Source of the DNA: Ktedonobacterales bacterium
GTDB lineage: Bacteria > Chloroflexota > Ktedonobacteria > Ktedonobacterales > JACDGC01
Reading direction: 5' to 3'
Assembly (NCBI GenBank): GCA_013815535.1
Contig: JACDGC010000132.1
Coordinates: forward strand, 1 to 8,324
DNA: 8,324 nt
Shown here one piece after another: positions 1 through 5,001 of this stretch. Below the pieces are notes generated by a model. The model was not told where the DNA came from. It made no database searches and was given only the letters and a program-made list of their open reading frames with translations. The first letter of the stretch is position 1. Each line of letters begins with the position of its first letter. The position numbers and the translations under genes were made by a program.

Positions 1-192
1 AAGGAAGGATGGATGGCGGGCCAAAGGTGCTAGCGCGCTGGCGCGTTCCAATTGCTGAGCGTAATGGTTCAGCCCATCCGCCGGAGGCAGATGACGAGCC
101 CAGGCCTGACTATCGGCCAGCAAGCGCTGATGGAGTGGCACGAACGCAGGTGGAAGCTCTTCTGATGATGGGGGGGGCACTGTGTCAGACAT
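1..192 (-). CDS. Unknown protein downstream of the sigma factor, N-terminal 64 residues (truncated by window edge)
   Basis: Reading the minus strand from an ATG at 192 gives 64 codons without a stop up to the left edge. The protein begins MSDTVPPPSSEELPPAFVPL and continues soluble-looking, Pro- and Leu-rich, with His at residues 34, 43 and 60. The ATG lies inside the last codons of the sigma gene, giving an 8-bp overlap (ATGTCTGA). It is preceded by a perfect AGGAGG (202-207) at 9 nt spacing, so translation start and coupling are well supported. No signal peptide, membrane helix or zinc-binding anti-sigma motif is visible in this part. I do not recognise the family. By position it could be the anti-sigma factor or an effector of the sigma factor, which is inference only; the rest of the gene lies outside the window. 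Confidence 0.7.
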   Translation of the reverse strand, partial: MSDTVPPPSSEELPPAFVPLHQRLLADSQAWARHLPPADGLNHYAQQLERASALAPLARHPSFL

Positions 193-817
193 GAAAATCT
201 TCCTCCTCGGCTTCCGGCACGGCAGCAAGATGCTGGCGCAGTTGGTCATAGGCACGCAACAGGCGCTTGCGCACCGTTCGCACGGGAATGCCCAACGCCG
301 TGCTGATCTCCACGACATCCATGCCGCCATAATAGCGGAGCACGATGGCGTCATACAGCGCGGGCTTGAGCTGGGCTAGGGCACGGCGCAGATCCAGCAC
401 GGCAGCGTGGTCGCTGTCGCCAGGATCACCATCGAGCGCGAGCAACCATTCGGCGCTTCCATCGAGCAGCGGCATAGTCAGGCGTTGGCGCTTGCCCATC
501 TCACCACGGAGCCATTGCTGACAGACGTTGACGGTGATGCGCAACAACCACGCCCGCACGGCATTCTGGTCACGCAAGTGTGCCCAGGCTTTCCAGGCCC
601 GCAAAATGGCTTCTTGCGCGGCATCCTCAGCGTCAGCCACACCGACGAGCGATGCGGCCACCCGCACCATGGCGGGGGTATGCAGCGTCACCAAGGCGGC
701 AAACGCTTCACGCTCGCTGTCGCTCAACGGCAGGTCAGCGCCCAGCTGCGACACCGCATCTGATGCGAAGCCCCGACCTATGCTCATGTAGCACCGCAAG
801 AGACTGCGCCAAAACAT
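185..817 (-). CDS. ECF-type RNA polymerase sigma-70 factor
   Basis: A 210-residue alternative sigma factor that would bind core RNA polymerase and direct it to a dedicated promoter set. Region 2 spans about residues 38-108 and contains the core-binding and -10-recognition helices, with DAEDAAQEAILRAWKAW typical of region 2.2 and then RAWLLRITVNVCQQWLR. Region 4 spans about 143-197, with a helix-turn-helix in LRYYGGMDVVEISTALGIP followed by RTVRKRLLRAYDQLRQHL. The frame is open upstream to an ATG at 862. The ATG at 817 is chosen because AAAGGAA (824-830) lies 6-7 nt before it, while the other starts lack a good site. The C-terminal tail is acidic (AEEEDFHV), partly because its DNA carries the AGGAGG for the next gene. 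No extended C-terminal domain is present. The regulon and the inducing signal cannot be read from the sequence. Confidence 0.92.
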   Translation of the reverse strand: MFWRSLLRCYMSIGRGFASDAVSQLGADLPLSDSEREAFAALVTLHTPAMVRVAASLVGVADAEDAAQEAILRAWKAWAHLRDQNAVRAWLLRITVNVCQQWLRGEMGKRQRLTMPLLDGSAEWLLALDGDPGDSDHAAVLDLRRALAQLKPALYDAIVLRYYGGMDVVEISTALGIPVRTVRKRLLRAYDQLRQHLAAVPEAEEEDFHV

Positions 818-823
818 CCATCG

Positions 824-830
824 TTCCTTT
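824..830 (-). promoter_or_regulatory. Ribosome binding site deciding the sigma factor start
   Basis: On the minus strand AAAGGAA stands 6 nt before the ATG at 817. The upstream in-frame ATGs at 862 and 841 have nothing comparable, so this site favours the 210-residue product. Confidence 0.6.
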
Positions 831-865
831 CGTTCGCCCATGGGTACCGCATGGGTGAACACCTT

Positions 866-1027
866 TCAGATGCGCCCCTCCCCGTAATGTGAGCAGCCCT
901 TGGTACTTTCTGGCAGGCGCTTGTTGATTCGCAGATGACAATCCAGACTGCCACAGCGTGGGCACCTGCGACACGTCGTGAACAGCGGATCGACATGATG
1001 AAGGCTGCACCAATGGCAGTGTGGCAT
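866..1027 (-). CDS. Possible small zinc-ribbon protein, 53 residues (hypothetical)
   Basis: Minus-strand ORF starting at an ATG at 1027. It has the Cys layout C4-x2-C7, C19-x2-C22-x2-C25 and C30, including the knuckle CPRCGS that is characteristic of zinc ribbons and a first knuckle CHWC. Two CxxC knuckles about 15 residues apart are the normal spacing for a one-zinc ribbon. Codon third positions are mostly G or C, as in neighbouring genes. It reads toward the sigma gene, ending about 48 bp before the sigma start, so it could be cotranscribed. Against it: no Shine-Dalgarno precedes the ATG, no clear minus-strand promoter is visible, and the start codon sits inside the promoter of the divergent T-box transcript. 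The frame is open further upstream, but that part runs antisense through the T-box Stem I and looks non-coding. Function unknown; the whole ORF could be chance. Confidence 0.35.
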   Translation of the reverse strand: MPHCHWCSLHHVDPLFTTCRRCPRCGSLDCHLRINKRLPESTKGCSHYGEGRI

Positions 1028-1029
1028 TG

Positions 1030-1038
1030 TGCTATACT
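1030..1038 (+). promoter_or_regulatory. Extended -10 promoter of the T-box/aspS transcript
   Basis: TGCTATACT matches the extended -10 pattern TGnTATAAT at 5 of 6 hexamer positions. No convincing -35 lies 16-18 nt upstream, as is common for extended -10 promoters. Transcription would begin near 1045, giving a leader of about 290 nt before the aspS start. Confidence 0.6.
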
Positions 1039-1060
1039 GAAAAGACAATGAAATATGTTG

Positions 1061-1326
1061 GCGGCGCGGCGAGGACGAGCCAACCGGAACAGGCATCCAC
1101 CAGAGAGCGATGGCCAGGCTGCAACCATCGTGATGCCCCGGTGATTCAGACACCTTGCCCAGAGGCGCTGCACGGTTCGCCCGCTACCGCGAGGGGTGTG
1201 TGCGTCACCCCTGACGCATCACTCACAAGCTCTGCGCCCGCAGAGAAAATGTGGTGGCACCACGACCTGGTCTTTGCGCCGACCCTCGTCCACATCGGAT
1301 GGGTCGGCGTCTATCGTGACCAGGAG
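1061..1326 (+). promoter_or_regulatory. T-box riboswitch leader (tRNA-sensing), translational type
   Basis: Stem I: a lower helix GGCGAGG (1068-1074) / CCTTGCC (1153-1159), then an internal loop with ACGAGCCA on the 5' side and GATTCAGACA on the 3' side. Above it are ACCGG/CCGGT (1083-1087/1138-1142), GGCATC/GATGCC (1092-1097/1132-1137), a bulge holding AGAGAG (1102-1107), CGATGG/CCATCG (1108-1113/1125-1130) and an 11-nt apical loop with GGCTGCAA. This order and these lengths match known glycine T-box Stem I structures. Next come TGCGTCA/TGACGCA (1201-1207/1212-1218), whose CCCC loop can pair with GGGG at 1193-1196 as in the Stem II pseudoknot, and Stem III CTCTGC/GCAGAG (1230-1235/1240-1245). 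The T-box follows: ATGTGG (1249-1254) with CCACAT (1290-1295), bulge TGGCACC (1255-1261), and ACGA/TCGT. Best specifier candidate is GAC at 1149-1151 followed by A (Asp). TGGC would pair with the GCCA end of a G73 tRNA, which fits tRNA-Asp or tRNA-Asn. A canonical K-turn below the specifier loop is not evident. Confidence 0.88.
1266..1326 (+). promoter_or_regulatory. Shine-Dalgarno sequestering hairpin of the T-box switch, with the aspS ribosome binding site
   Basis: CCTGGTC (1266-1272) pairs exactly with GACCAGG (1318-1324), and CGCCGACCC (1277-1285) pairs exactly with GGGTCGGCG (1301-1309). The 3' arm covers most of the aspS Shine-Dalgarno AGGAG (1322-1326), which is 8 nt before the GTG start at 1335. 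The hairpin cannot form together with the T-box antisequestrator: its 5' arm is the antisequestrator loop, and its own loop holds the antisequestrator 3' strand (1286-1295). No run of T follows, so control of translation rather than transcription termination is indicated. Confidence 0.8.
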
Positions 1327-1334
1327 ATGGCAAC

Positions 1335-2642
1335 GTGACACGCATCTTTACCACCGACCTGCCCGCGCATGTGGGCGAGCAAGTCAGCCTGGCAGGCTGG
1401 CTGCAAAGTCTGCGCCGCATGGGCGGCATCACCTTCCTTGTGCTCCGTGATGGCTGGGGCACAGCACAGGCCGTGATCGAAACCGAGGACAGTCTGCAAC
1501 CGCTCACGGCGGCCAATGCCCTCCCCGAAAGCCTCATTCGCGTGACGGGAACGGTGCAGGCGAATGCCGCAGCCCCCAATGGCTGCGAACTGCACCACAT
1601 CGCCATCGAGGTCTGCGTGCCGATCAGCGAGGCCGCGCCGATTCCGCTGGGCAAACGCACCATCACAGCGGGGCAAAACACCATCCTCGACCACGCGATG
1701 ATCGCCAATCGGCACGTGAGTCGCCGCGCCACGCTGCGGCTGAGCGCGGGCATCATGGAGGGCTTTCGCGCCAGCTTGCGGGAACGTGACTTCACCGAAG
1801 TGCAAACGCCGAAGATCGTGGCGGCGGCAACCGAGGGCGGAGCCAACGTCTTCGCGCTGGATTATTTCGGGCGAACGGCCTATCTGGCGCAAAGCCCCCA
1901 ATTTTATAAGCAGATGATGGTCGGCATCTTCGAACGCGTCTTCGAGGTTGGCCCCGTTTTCCGCGCCGAGCCGCACGACACGACGCGCCACATCAACGAA
2001 TACGTCAGCCTGGATGTGGAAATGGGCTTCATCGAAGACCACCACACCGTGATGGCGGTGCTGCGCGCGGTGTTGCACGGCATCATGGCCACCTTACAGA
2101 GGAGTTATGCCGCCGACCTTGCGGTGTTGGAGCTCGCCCTGCCCGCGGTACCGACAGAGATCCCCAGCATCCATTTCGCTGAGGCACAAACGCTGATCTG
2201 GCGTGAAACAGGACAAGATGTGCGGAGCGAACCCGACCTCGCCCCAGCGGACGAGCGGTGGCTGGGAGCCTGGGCGCAGCGCACCTTTGGCAGCGATTTC
2301 CTCTTCGTCACTGGCTACCCGATGCGTAAGCGTCCGTTCTATACGCACCCCGACCCAGCACGTCCCGCGTTTTCCAACTCGTTTGACCTGCTGTTTCGCG
2401 GTGTTGAATTGGTGACCGGGGGACAACGGCTGCACCGCTATGGCGATTACCTGGCGGCGTTGGAGCACGCGGGCTTGGCCATCGAACCCTTCGCTCCCTA
2501 TCTCGAAACGTTTCGCTATGGCATGCCCTCCCACGGCGGCTTCGCCATCGGGCTGGAGCGGCTGGTGATGCAACTCACGGGCGTGTCCAGCATCAAACTC
2601 GCCACGACCTTTCCGCGCGACCTGCACCGTTTGACGCCCTAG
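1335..2642 (+). CDS. aspS: Archaeal-type aspartyl-tRNA synthetase, probably non-discriminating (aspartate--tRNA(Asp/Asn) ligase)
   Basis: 435 residues, the length of archaeal-type AspRS and shorter than the roughly 590-residue bacterial AspRS, which has an insertion domain. An N-terminal OB-fold anticodon-binding domain (about 15-100) is joined to a class II catalytic core. Motif 1 lies around 130-162 (ending VQTPKI), followed by TEGG (167-169) and QSPQFYKQ (186-193). Motif 2 is around FRAEPHDTTRH (209-219), and motif 3 is GGFAIGLERL (401-410). The protein ends in FPRDLHRLTP, as archaeal AspRS typically does. At the position of the discriminating Trp in the OB fold there is Gln24, and at the Lys/Pro position there is Pro81. 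Proline there is associated with recognition of tRNA-Asn (alignment done from memory). This suggests Asp-tRNA-Asn formation followed by GatCAB amidation; gatCAB is not in the window. The GTG start is set by AGGAG at 1322-1326. Expression is very likely controlled by the T-box leader. AsnRS is the main alternative, judged less likely. Confidence 0.93.
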   Translation: MTRIFTTDLPAHVGEQVSLAGWLQSLRRMGGITFLVLRDGWGTAQAVIETEDSLQPLTAANALPESLIRVTGTVQANAAAPNGCELHHIAIEVCVPISEAAPIPLGKRTITAGQNTILDHAMIANRHVSRRATLRLSAGIMEGFRASLRERDFTEVQTPKIVAAATEGGANVFALDYFGRTAYLAQSPQFYKQMMVGIFERVFEVGPVFRAEPHDTTRHINEYVSLDVEMGFIEDHHTVMAVLRAVLHGIMATLQRSYAADLAVLELALPAVPTEIPSIHFAEAQTLIWRETGQDVRSEPDLAPADERWLGAWAQRTFGSDFLFVTGYPMRKRPFYTHPDPARPAFSNSFDLLFRGVELVTGGQRLHRYGDYLAALEHAGLAIEPFAPYLETFRYGMPSHGGFAIGLERLVMQLTGVSSIKLATTFPRDLHRLTP

Positions 2643-2659
2643 CACGCACCCGAGAGATC

Positions 2660-2706
2660 CCACCCCACCAGCCACGCCTGATGTAGCGGCGTGGCTGGTG
2701 GGGTGG
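2660..2706. terminator. Perfect 19-bp inverted repeat between convergent genes, probable bidirectional terminator
   Basis: The arm 2660-2678 is the exact reverse complement of 2688-2706, with a 9-nt loop. It lies 17 bp after aspS and 42 bp after the end of the converging membrane-protein gene. Neither strand has a T-run after the stem, so it is not a canonical intrinsic terminator. It may stop transcription by stem strength, act with a factor, or protect the 3' ends of both mRNAs. Confidence 0.55.
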
Positions 2707-2748
2707 CGCATCCCGCAAGACGCGAACACCGTCATGGGTGGGGGTTAC

Positions 2749-3102
2749 TTACCTTTTGAAGACGGTGACCACAATGCCGATGGTTGGCATCACCATTAAA
2801 AATATGGCGATGCTGCCAGCGATCAAGCCAATCCGGGCTAAGGCATTCGTAACGCGGGTTTGCGGCTGGTGTGTCAGCAGGCGAATGCCCAACACCAGTG
2901 CCACGATTCCCAACAGCAAGCCGCCAGGAAAAAACACCACCGGCCCATCATGCGTGATCGTATGCAGGGGTTCGCCATACTCGTTGGAGGGTTCCATAAT
3001 GCTCAGAAAGAGAACGAATGGAAGGATCAATGCCCCAAGGACGCCACAGATGGCACTCACCCACGCCGCGAAGACGGGGGCATTGCGGGTTGTTGTTTGC
3101 AT
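2749..3102 (-). CDS. Small integral membrane protein with three predicted helices
   Basis: 117 residues from the ATG at 3102, which is preceded by AAGGAA (3109-3114) at 6 nt. The frame is open to another ATG at 3141 but without such a site. Hydrophobic segments lie at about 10-35, 54-76 and 90-114. Between the first two is a polar loop (about 36-53, rich in Glu and His), and between the last two a basic stretch with THQPQTRV. The layout resembles small DUF4190-like membrane proteins, but I do not recognise a specific family and assign no function. It follows the winged-helix regulator gene by 91 bp on the same strand with no obvious terminator between them. It may therefore be the third gene of that operon, or have its own weak promoter in the gap (TTGACT at a suitable distance from a poor -10). 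It converges with aspS. Confidence 0.75.
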   Translation of the reverse strand: MQTTTRNAPVFAAWVSAICGVLGALILPFVLFLSIMEPSNEYGEPLHTITHDGPVVFFPGGLLLGIVALVLGIRLLTHQPQTRVTNALARIGLIAGSIAIFLMVMPTIGIVVTVFKR

Positions 3103-3193
3103 GTTGATTTCCTTTTCATGACCGCTGAACATGTGCGACAATCAAGCCCAGTCAAGGAACGACAGGCGGCTGGGGGAGCGTCGACATGCACCA

Positions 3194-3574
3194 TCAAAGT
3201 TGCGACGGGGGACGCTCCGTTGGATGTTGCAGGGCATTCATCTGCTGCCAATAGTGGACGAAGGCGGCACGCCCAGCGGCGGTGATGCGATATTGGGTCG
3301 CGGGGATTTTTCCTTTGAAATATTTGTGAATGGCGATATAGCCTCCTTCTTCGAGTTTGCTCGTTTGGCGGCTGAGATTGCCTTTGGATAATTTCGTCGC
3401 GGCTTCGAGGAATTTGAAATCGACCTCGGCAGCGACATTCAGCACGGCGAGAATCAGCAAGCGCGCTGGCTCGTGAACCAACCGATCGATCTCCACATCA
3501 GCCAGATGCAGCGCCAGGGTGTTCTGCTCGTCGGTTTCCTCGGACGTGGCAGTGGGCTCGTCAGCTTCGTCCAT
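3194..3574 (-). CDS. Winged-helix transcriptional regulator (HTH_34-like)
   Basis: 126 residues. An acidic, probably disordered N-terminus (1-18) is followed by a winged helix. RLVHEPARLLILAVLN (31-46) is the first helix. FKFLEAATKLSKGNLSRQTS (53-72) carries the helix-turn-helix, with recognition helix LSKGNLSRQTSKLEE. The wing is around FKGKIPATQYRITAAGRAAF (86-105). This pattern is typical of small one-domain regulators of the PF13601 'winged helix DNA-binding' type, which commonly sit beside membrane-protein genes. The ATG at 3574 is 5 nt after the stop of the upstream membrane gene, with GAGG about 12 nt before it, so translation is probably coupled. The frame continues open upstream inside that gene, but the extension has no matching character. 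The regulator probably binds the palindrome ahead of its own operon. No ligand-binding domain is visible. Confidence 0.88.
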   Translation of the reverse strand: MDEADEPTATSEETDEQNTLALHLADVEIDRLVHEPARLLILAVLNVAAEVDFKFLEAATKLSKGNLSRQTSKLEEGGYIAIHKYFKGKIPATQYRITAAGRAAFVHYWQQMNALQHPTERPPSQL

Positions 3575-3579
3575 CGCGG

Positions 3580-4188
3580 TTACACACCTCGTAGCCGCTG
3601 CGCGAGTTTGCCATATTGGCGATGCTCGATGATGCCCAGAACAATGGCCACGCTCCCCAACACTGGAATGAACACCACAACAGACATGATGTAGGCAATC
3701 CCGGCGCTGGCAAGCGCGCAGGTCAGGAACAGATAACTGCCAATGAGCAGTTCTTGGAGGGTGCGCATGAAAAGCCAGGCGACCACTGGCAAGGCCGTGA
3801 CGCCCAACAAAAGGAGCCAATGCTGCGCAAAATGGCCGCCGTCGTTGATGAACGACCACCACACCCAGACACCCAAAAGGGTCAACAACGTGACGTTGAT
3901 GATGTGCAAACTCCGCAACACCACTGGCCATCGCTCACGAACGGTACCAAACGAGCGATACATCGTGCGGCGAATGCCTTCTTTGCCGACCAACCAGAGC
4001 GCCGTCGACCCGATGGCGATGGGGAGCAATATTGACGTAGAAACGTTGCCATAGATGAGGAAATAGACCAGGATGACCACCACACCGCCAAGAACGTTGC
4101 CGAGCCCACCACGATATGCACCATATTGCGCATATTCTTGGGTGAGGGCTTGAACATCTCCGAGGGATGGCGCATCGGTGGGTATCAT
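3580..4188 (-). CDS. Integral membrane protein with five to six helices, partner of the winged-helix regulator
   Basis: 202 residues. Hydrophobic segments lie at about 29-47, 50-68, 93-114, 122-142 and 147-187; the last stretch is long enough for two helices. A soluble N-terminus of about 28 residues and a basic loop (69-92, with EGIRRTMYRSFGTVRERW) suggest a cytoplasmic face. The ATG at 4188 is chosen over the in-frame TTG at 4191 because AAGGAGG (4195-4201) lies 6 nt before the ATG but only 3 nt before the TTG. It is the first gene of a transcript that continues into the regulator. I recognise the common pairing of such a membrane protein with an HTH_34-type regulator but no biochemical function. 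Confidence 0.82.
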   Translation of the reverse strand: MIPTDAPSLGDVQALTQEYAQYGAYRGGLGNVLGGVVVILVYFLIYGNVSTSILLPIAIGSTALWLVGKEGIRRTMYRSFGTVRERWPVVLRSLHIINVTLLTLLGVWVWWSFINDGGHFAQHWLLLLGVTALPVVAWLFMRTLQELLIGSYLFLTCALASAGIAYIMSVVVFIPVLGSVAIVLGIIEHRQYGKLAQRLRGV

Positions 4189-4194
4189 CAAGGT

Positions 4195-4201
4195 CCTCCT
4201 T
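4195..4201 (-). promoter_or_regulatory. Strong ribosome binding site of the membrane protein/regulator operon
   Basis: AAGGAGG on the minus strand, 6 nt before the ATG at 4188, an almost full anti-16S match that decides the start codon. Confidence 0.75.
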
Positions 4202-4212
4202 ATCTTGAAACC

Positions 4213-4229
4213 AGTTTACACGGTAAACT
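4213..4229. promoter_or_regulatory. Perfect palindrome, probable operator of the winged-helix regulator
   Basis: AGTTTAC-ACG-GTAAACT is a perfect 7-3-7 inverted repeat. Relative to the minus-strand promoter it covers roughly +3 to +19, where a bound dimer would block transcription. The operon encodes its own DNA-binding protein, so autorepression is the simplest reading (inference). No second copy was noticed in the window. Confidence 0.65.
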
Positions 4230-4237
4230 ACTTTCAC

Positions 4238-4266
4238 AGTATAAAATCTTCTATGAGAATTGTCAA
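4238..4266 (-). promoter_or_regulatory. Sigma-70 promoter of the membrane protein/regulator operon
   Basis: On the minus strand a consensus -35 TTGACA (4261-4266), a 17-nt spacer and -10 TATACT (4238-4243). Transcription would start near 4231, leaving a leader of about 43 nt that contains the palindrome and the AAGGAGG site. This is the clearest housekeeping promoter in the window. Confidence 0.85.
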
Positions 4267-4383
4267 GGGGACGCACTTGCCGAGAGTGGCACGAGCGGCG
4301 ATGATGGGGTACCATAGCCAATGTGAAGGACGGGTGAGCCTATTTCAGTGGCAATCCCCAGTGCGTCAGGAAGGAGAGTGACC
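4240..4383 (+). promoter_or_regulatory. Leader of the immunity-like gene with possible promoter and competing stems
   Basis: A weak plus-strand promoter may exist: TATAAA at 4240-4245, with TTTACA at 4215-4220 and a long 19-nt spacer overlapping the palindrome. Downstream, GACGCACT (4270-4277) is exactly complementary to AGTGCGTC (4360-4367), and TGCC (4278-4281) to GGCA (4350-4353). A competing pairing is GGGGA (4267-4271) with TCCCC (4355-4359) plus TTGCC with GGCAA. The 3' arm ends 3 nt before the AAGGAG ribosome binding site (4371-4376). Function is unproven. Confidence 0.3.
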
Positions 4384-4914
4384 ATGATGAACGAAACCAG
4401 CGAGATCGTTTTGAGCATGCAGGAGCTCCGCGAGGTCACGCGTTATGCCGCTGAGTGCGCGCAAGAGGTGCTGGAGATCTTCGAAATGGTCCACCCGACA
4501 GACTCCCGCCCACGCGACGCCATCAACGCTGCCTGGGCATTCGCGCGCGGCGGCAATCGTGGGAAGACACTCCGCGACACCGCGTGGGCAGCCCTCAAGG
4601 CGGCTCATGATGCCAGCACTGCCGCCGCAAGCGATGCGGCGCGGGCCGCGATGTGCGCGGCATCCGCTGCGTACTTGCATCCCCTGGCCAACGCGCACCA
4701 GGTGAAGCATATTCTGGGGGCGGCGGCCCACGCAGCCAAATGTGTGGAGGGCGATGATCGCTCGGTCGGTACTGCTCACATTGAGCAAGCTTGCCAGCGC
4801 GCAACGCCAAGCGTCGTTGATGTGCTCCGCCGCTACCCTGCGGCACCCCATGGGGGTGGGCGCGTGGGAGAGCTGCTGCGCGAGCTGGATGTGGCCCTCC
4901 GCGAGCGTTGCTGA
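4384..4914 (+). CDS. Putative immunity protein, Imm5-like all-helical family
   Basis: 176 residues from the first of two adjacent ATGs, with AAGGAG (4371-4376) 7 nt before it. The frame is open to 4348 but without a site there. The protein is Ala-rich and predicted all-helical. It carries the stretch RDAINAAWAFARGG (44-57), then LRDTAWAALKAAHDA (63-77), AARAAMCAASAAYLHPLA (85-102) and QVKHILGAAAHAAK (106-119). This series, especially AYLHPLA and QVKHILG, is what I know from proteins annotated 'putative immunity protein' (Imm5-like). The family name comes from comparative genomics of polymorphic toxin systems; a biochemical role is not established. Here it stands alone, with no toxin, secretion or Rhs-type gene beside it, so its role as an immunity factor is doubtful. 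It converges with ispF. Confidence 0.7.
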   Translation: MMNETSEIVLSMQELREVTRYAAECAQEVLEIFEMVHPTDSRPRDAINAAWAFARGGNRGKTLRDTAWAALKAAHDASTAAASDAARAAMCAASAAYLHPLANAHQVKHILGAAAHAAKCVEGDDRSVGTAHIEQACQRATPSVVDVLRRYPAAPHGGGRVGELLRELDVALRERC

Positions 4915-5001
4915 GGGCCTTGCCGTCAATCTAGTGAGCGTTCAGGATGCCAGACCATCCGCTTCATCAGCGACCACGCGCACAACGAGCAGCTAACGCG
5001 G

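Noticed and set aside
1028..1153. N-terminal 42 codons of the zinc-ribbon frame
   Set aside because: They run antisense to the T-box Stem I and promoter, whose RNA structure explains that sequence, and contain no family feature.
1266..1340. Intrinsic transcription terminator after the T-box
   Set aside because: The hairpin is strong but no T-run follows, and its 3' arm is the Shine-Dalgarno. Sequestration explains it better.
1223..2078. Long minus-strand open frames (207 and 255 codons) across aspS
   Set aside because: They lie wholly antisense to a clearly conserved synthetase gene, are rich in Arg, Ala, His and Cys, and show no domain. They are shadows of GC-rich coding sequence.
3575..3931. 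N-terminal extension of the winged-helix regulator frame
   Set aside because: It overlaps the membrane-protein gene in another frame and is low-complexity, His/Cys/Arg-rich. The regulator domain begins properly after the ATG at 3574, 5 nt past the upstream stop.
4189..4191. TTG start for the 202-residue membrane protein
   Set aside because: Only 3 nt separate it from AAGGAGG, whereas the adjacent ATG has the ideal 6 nt.
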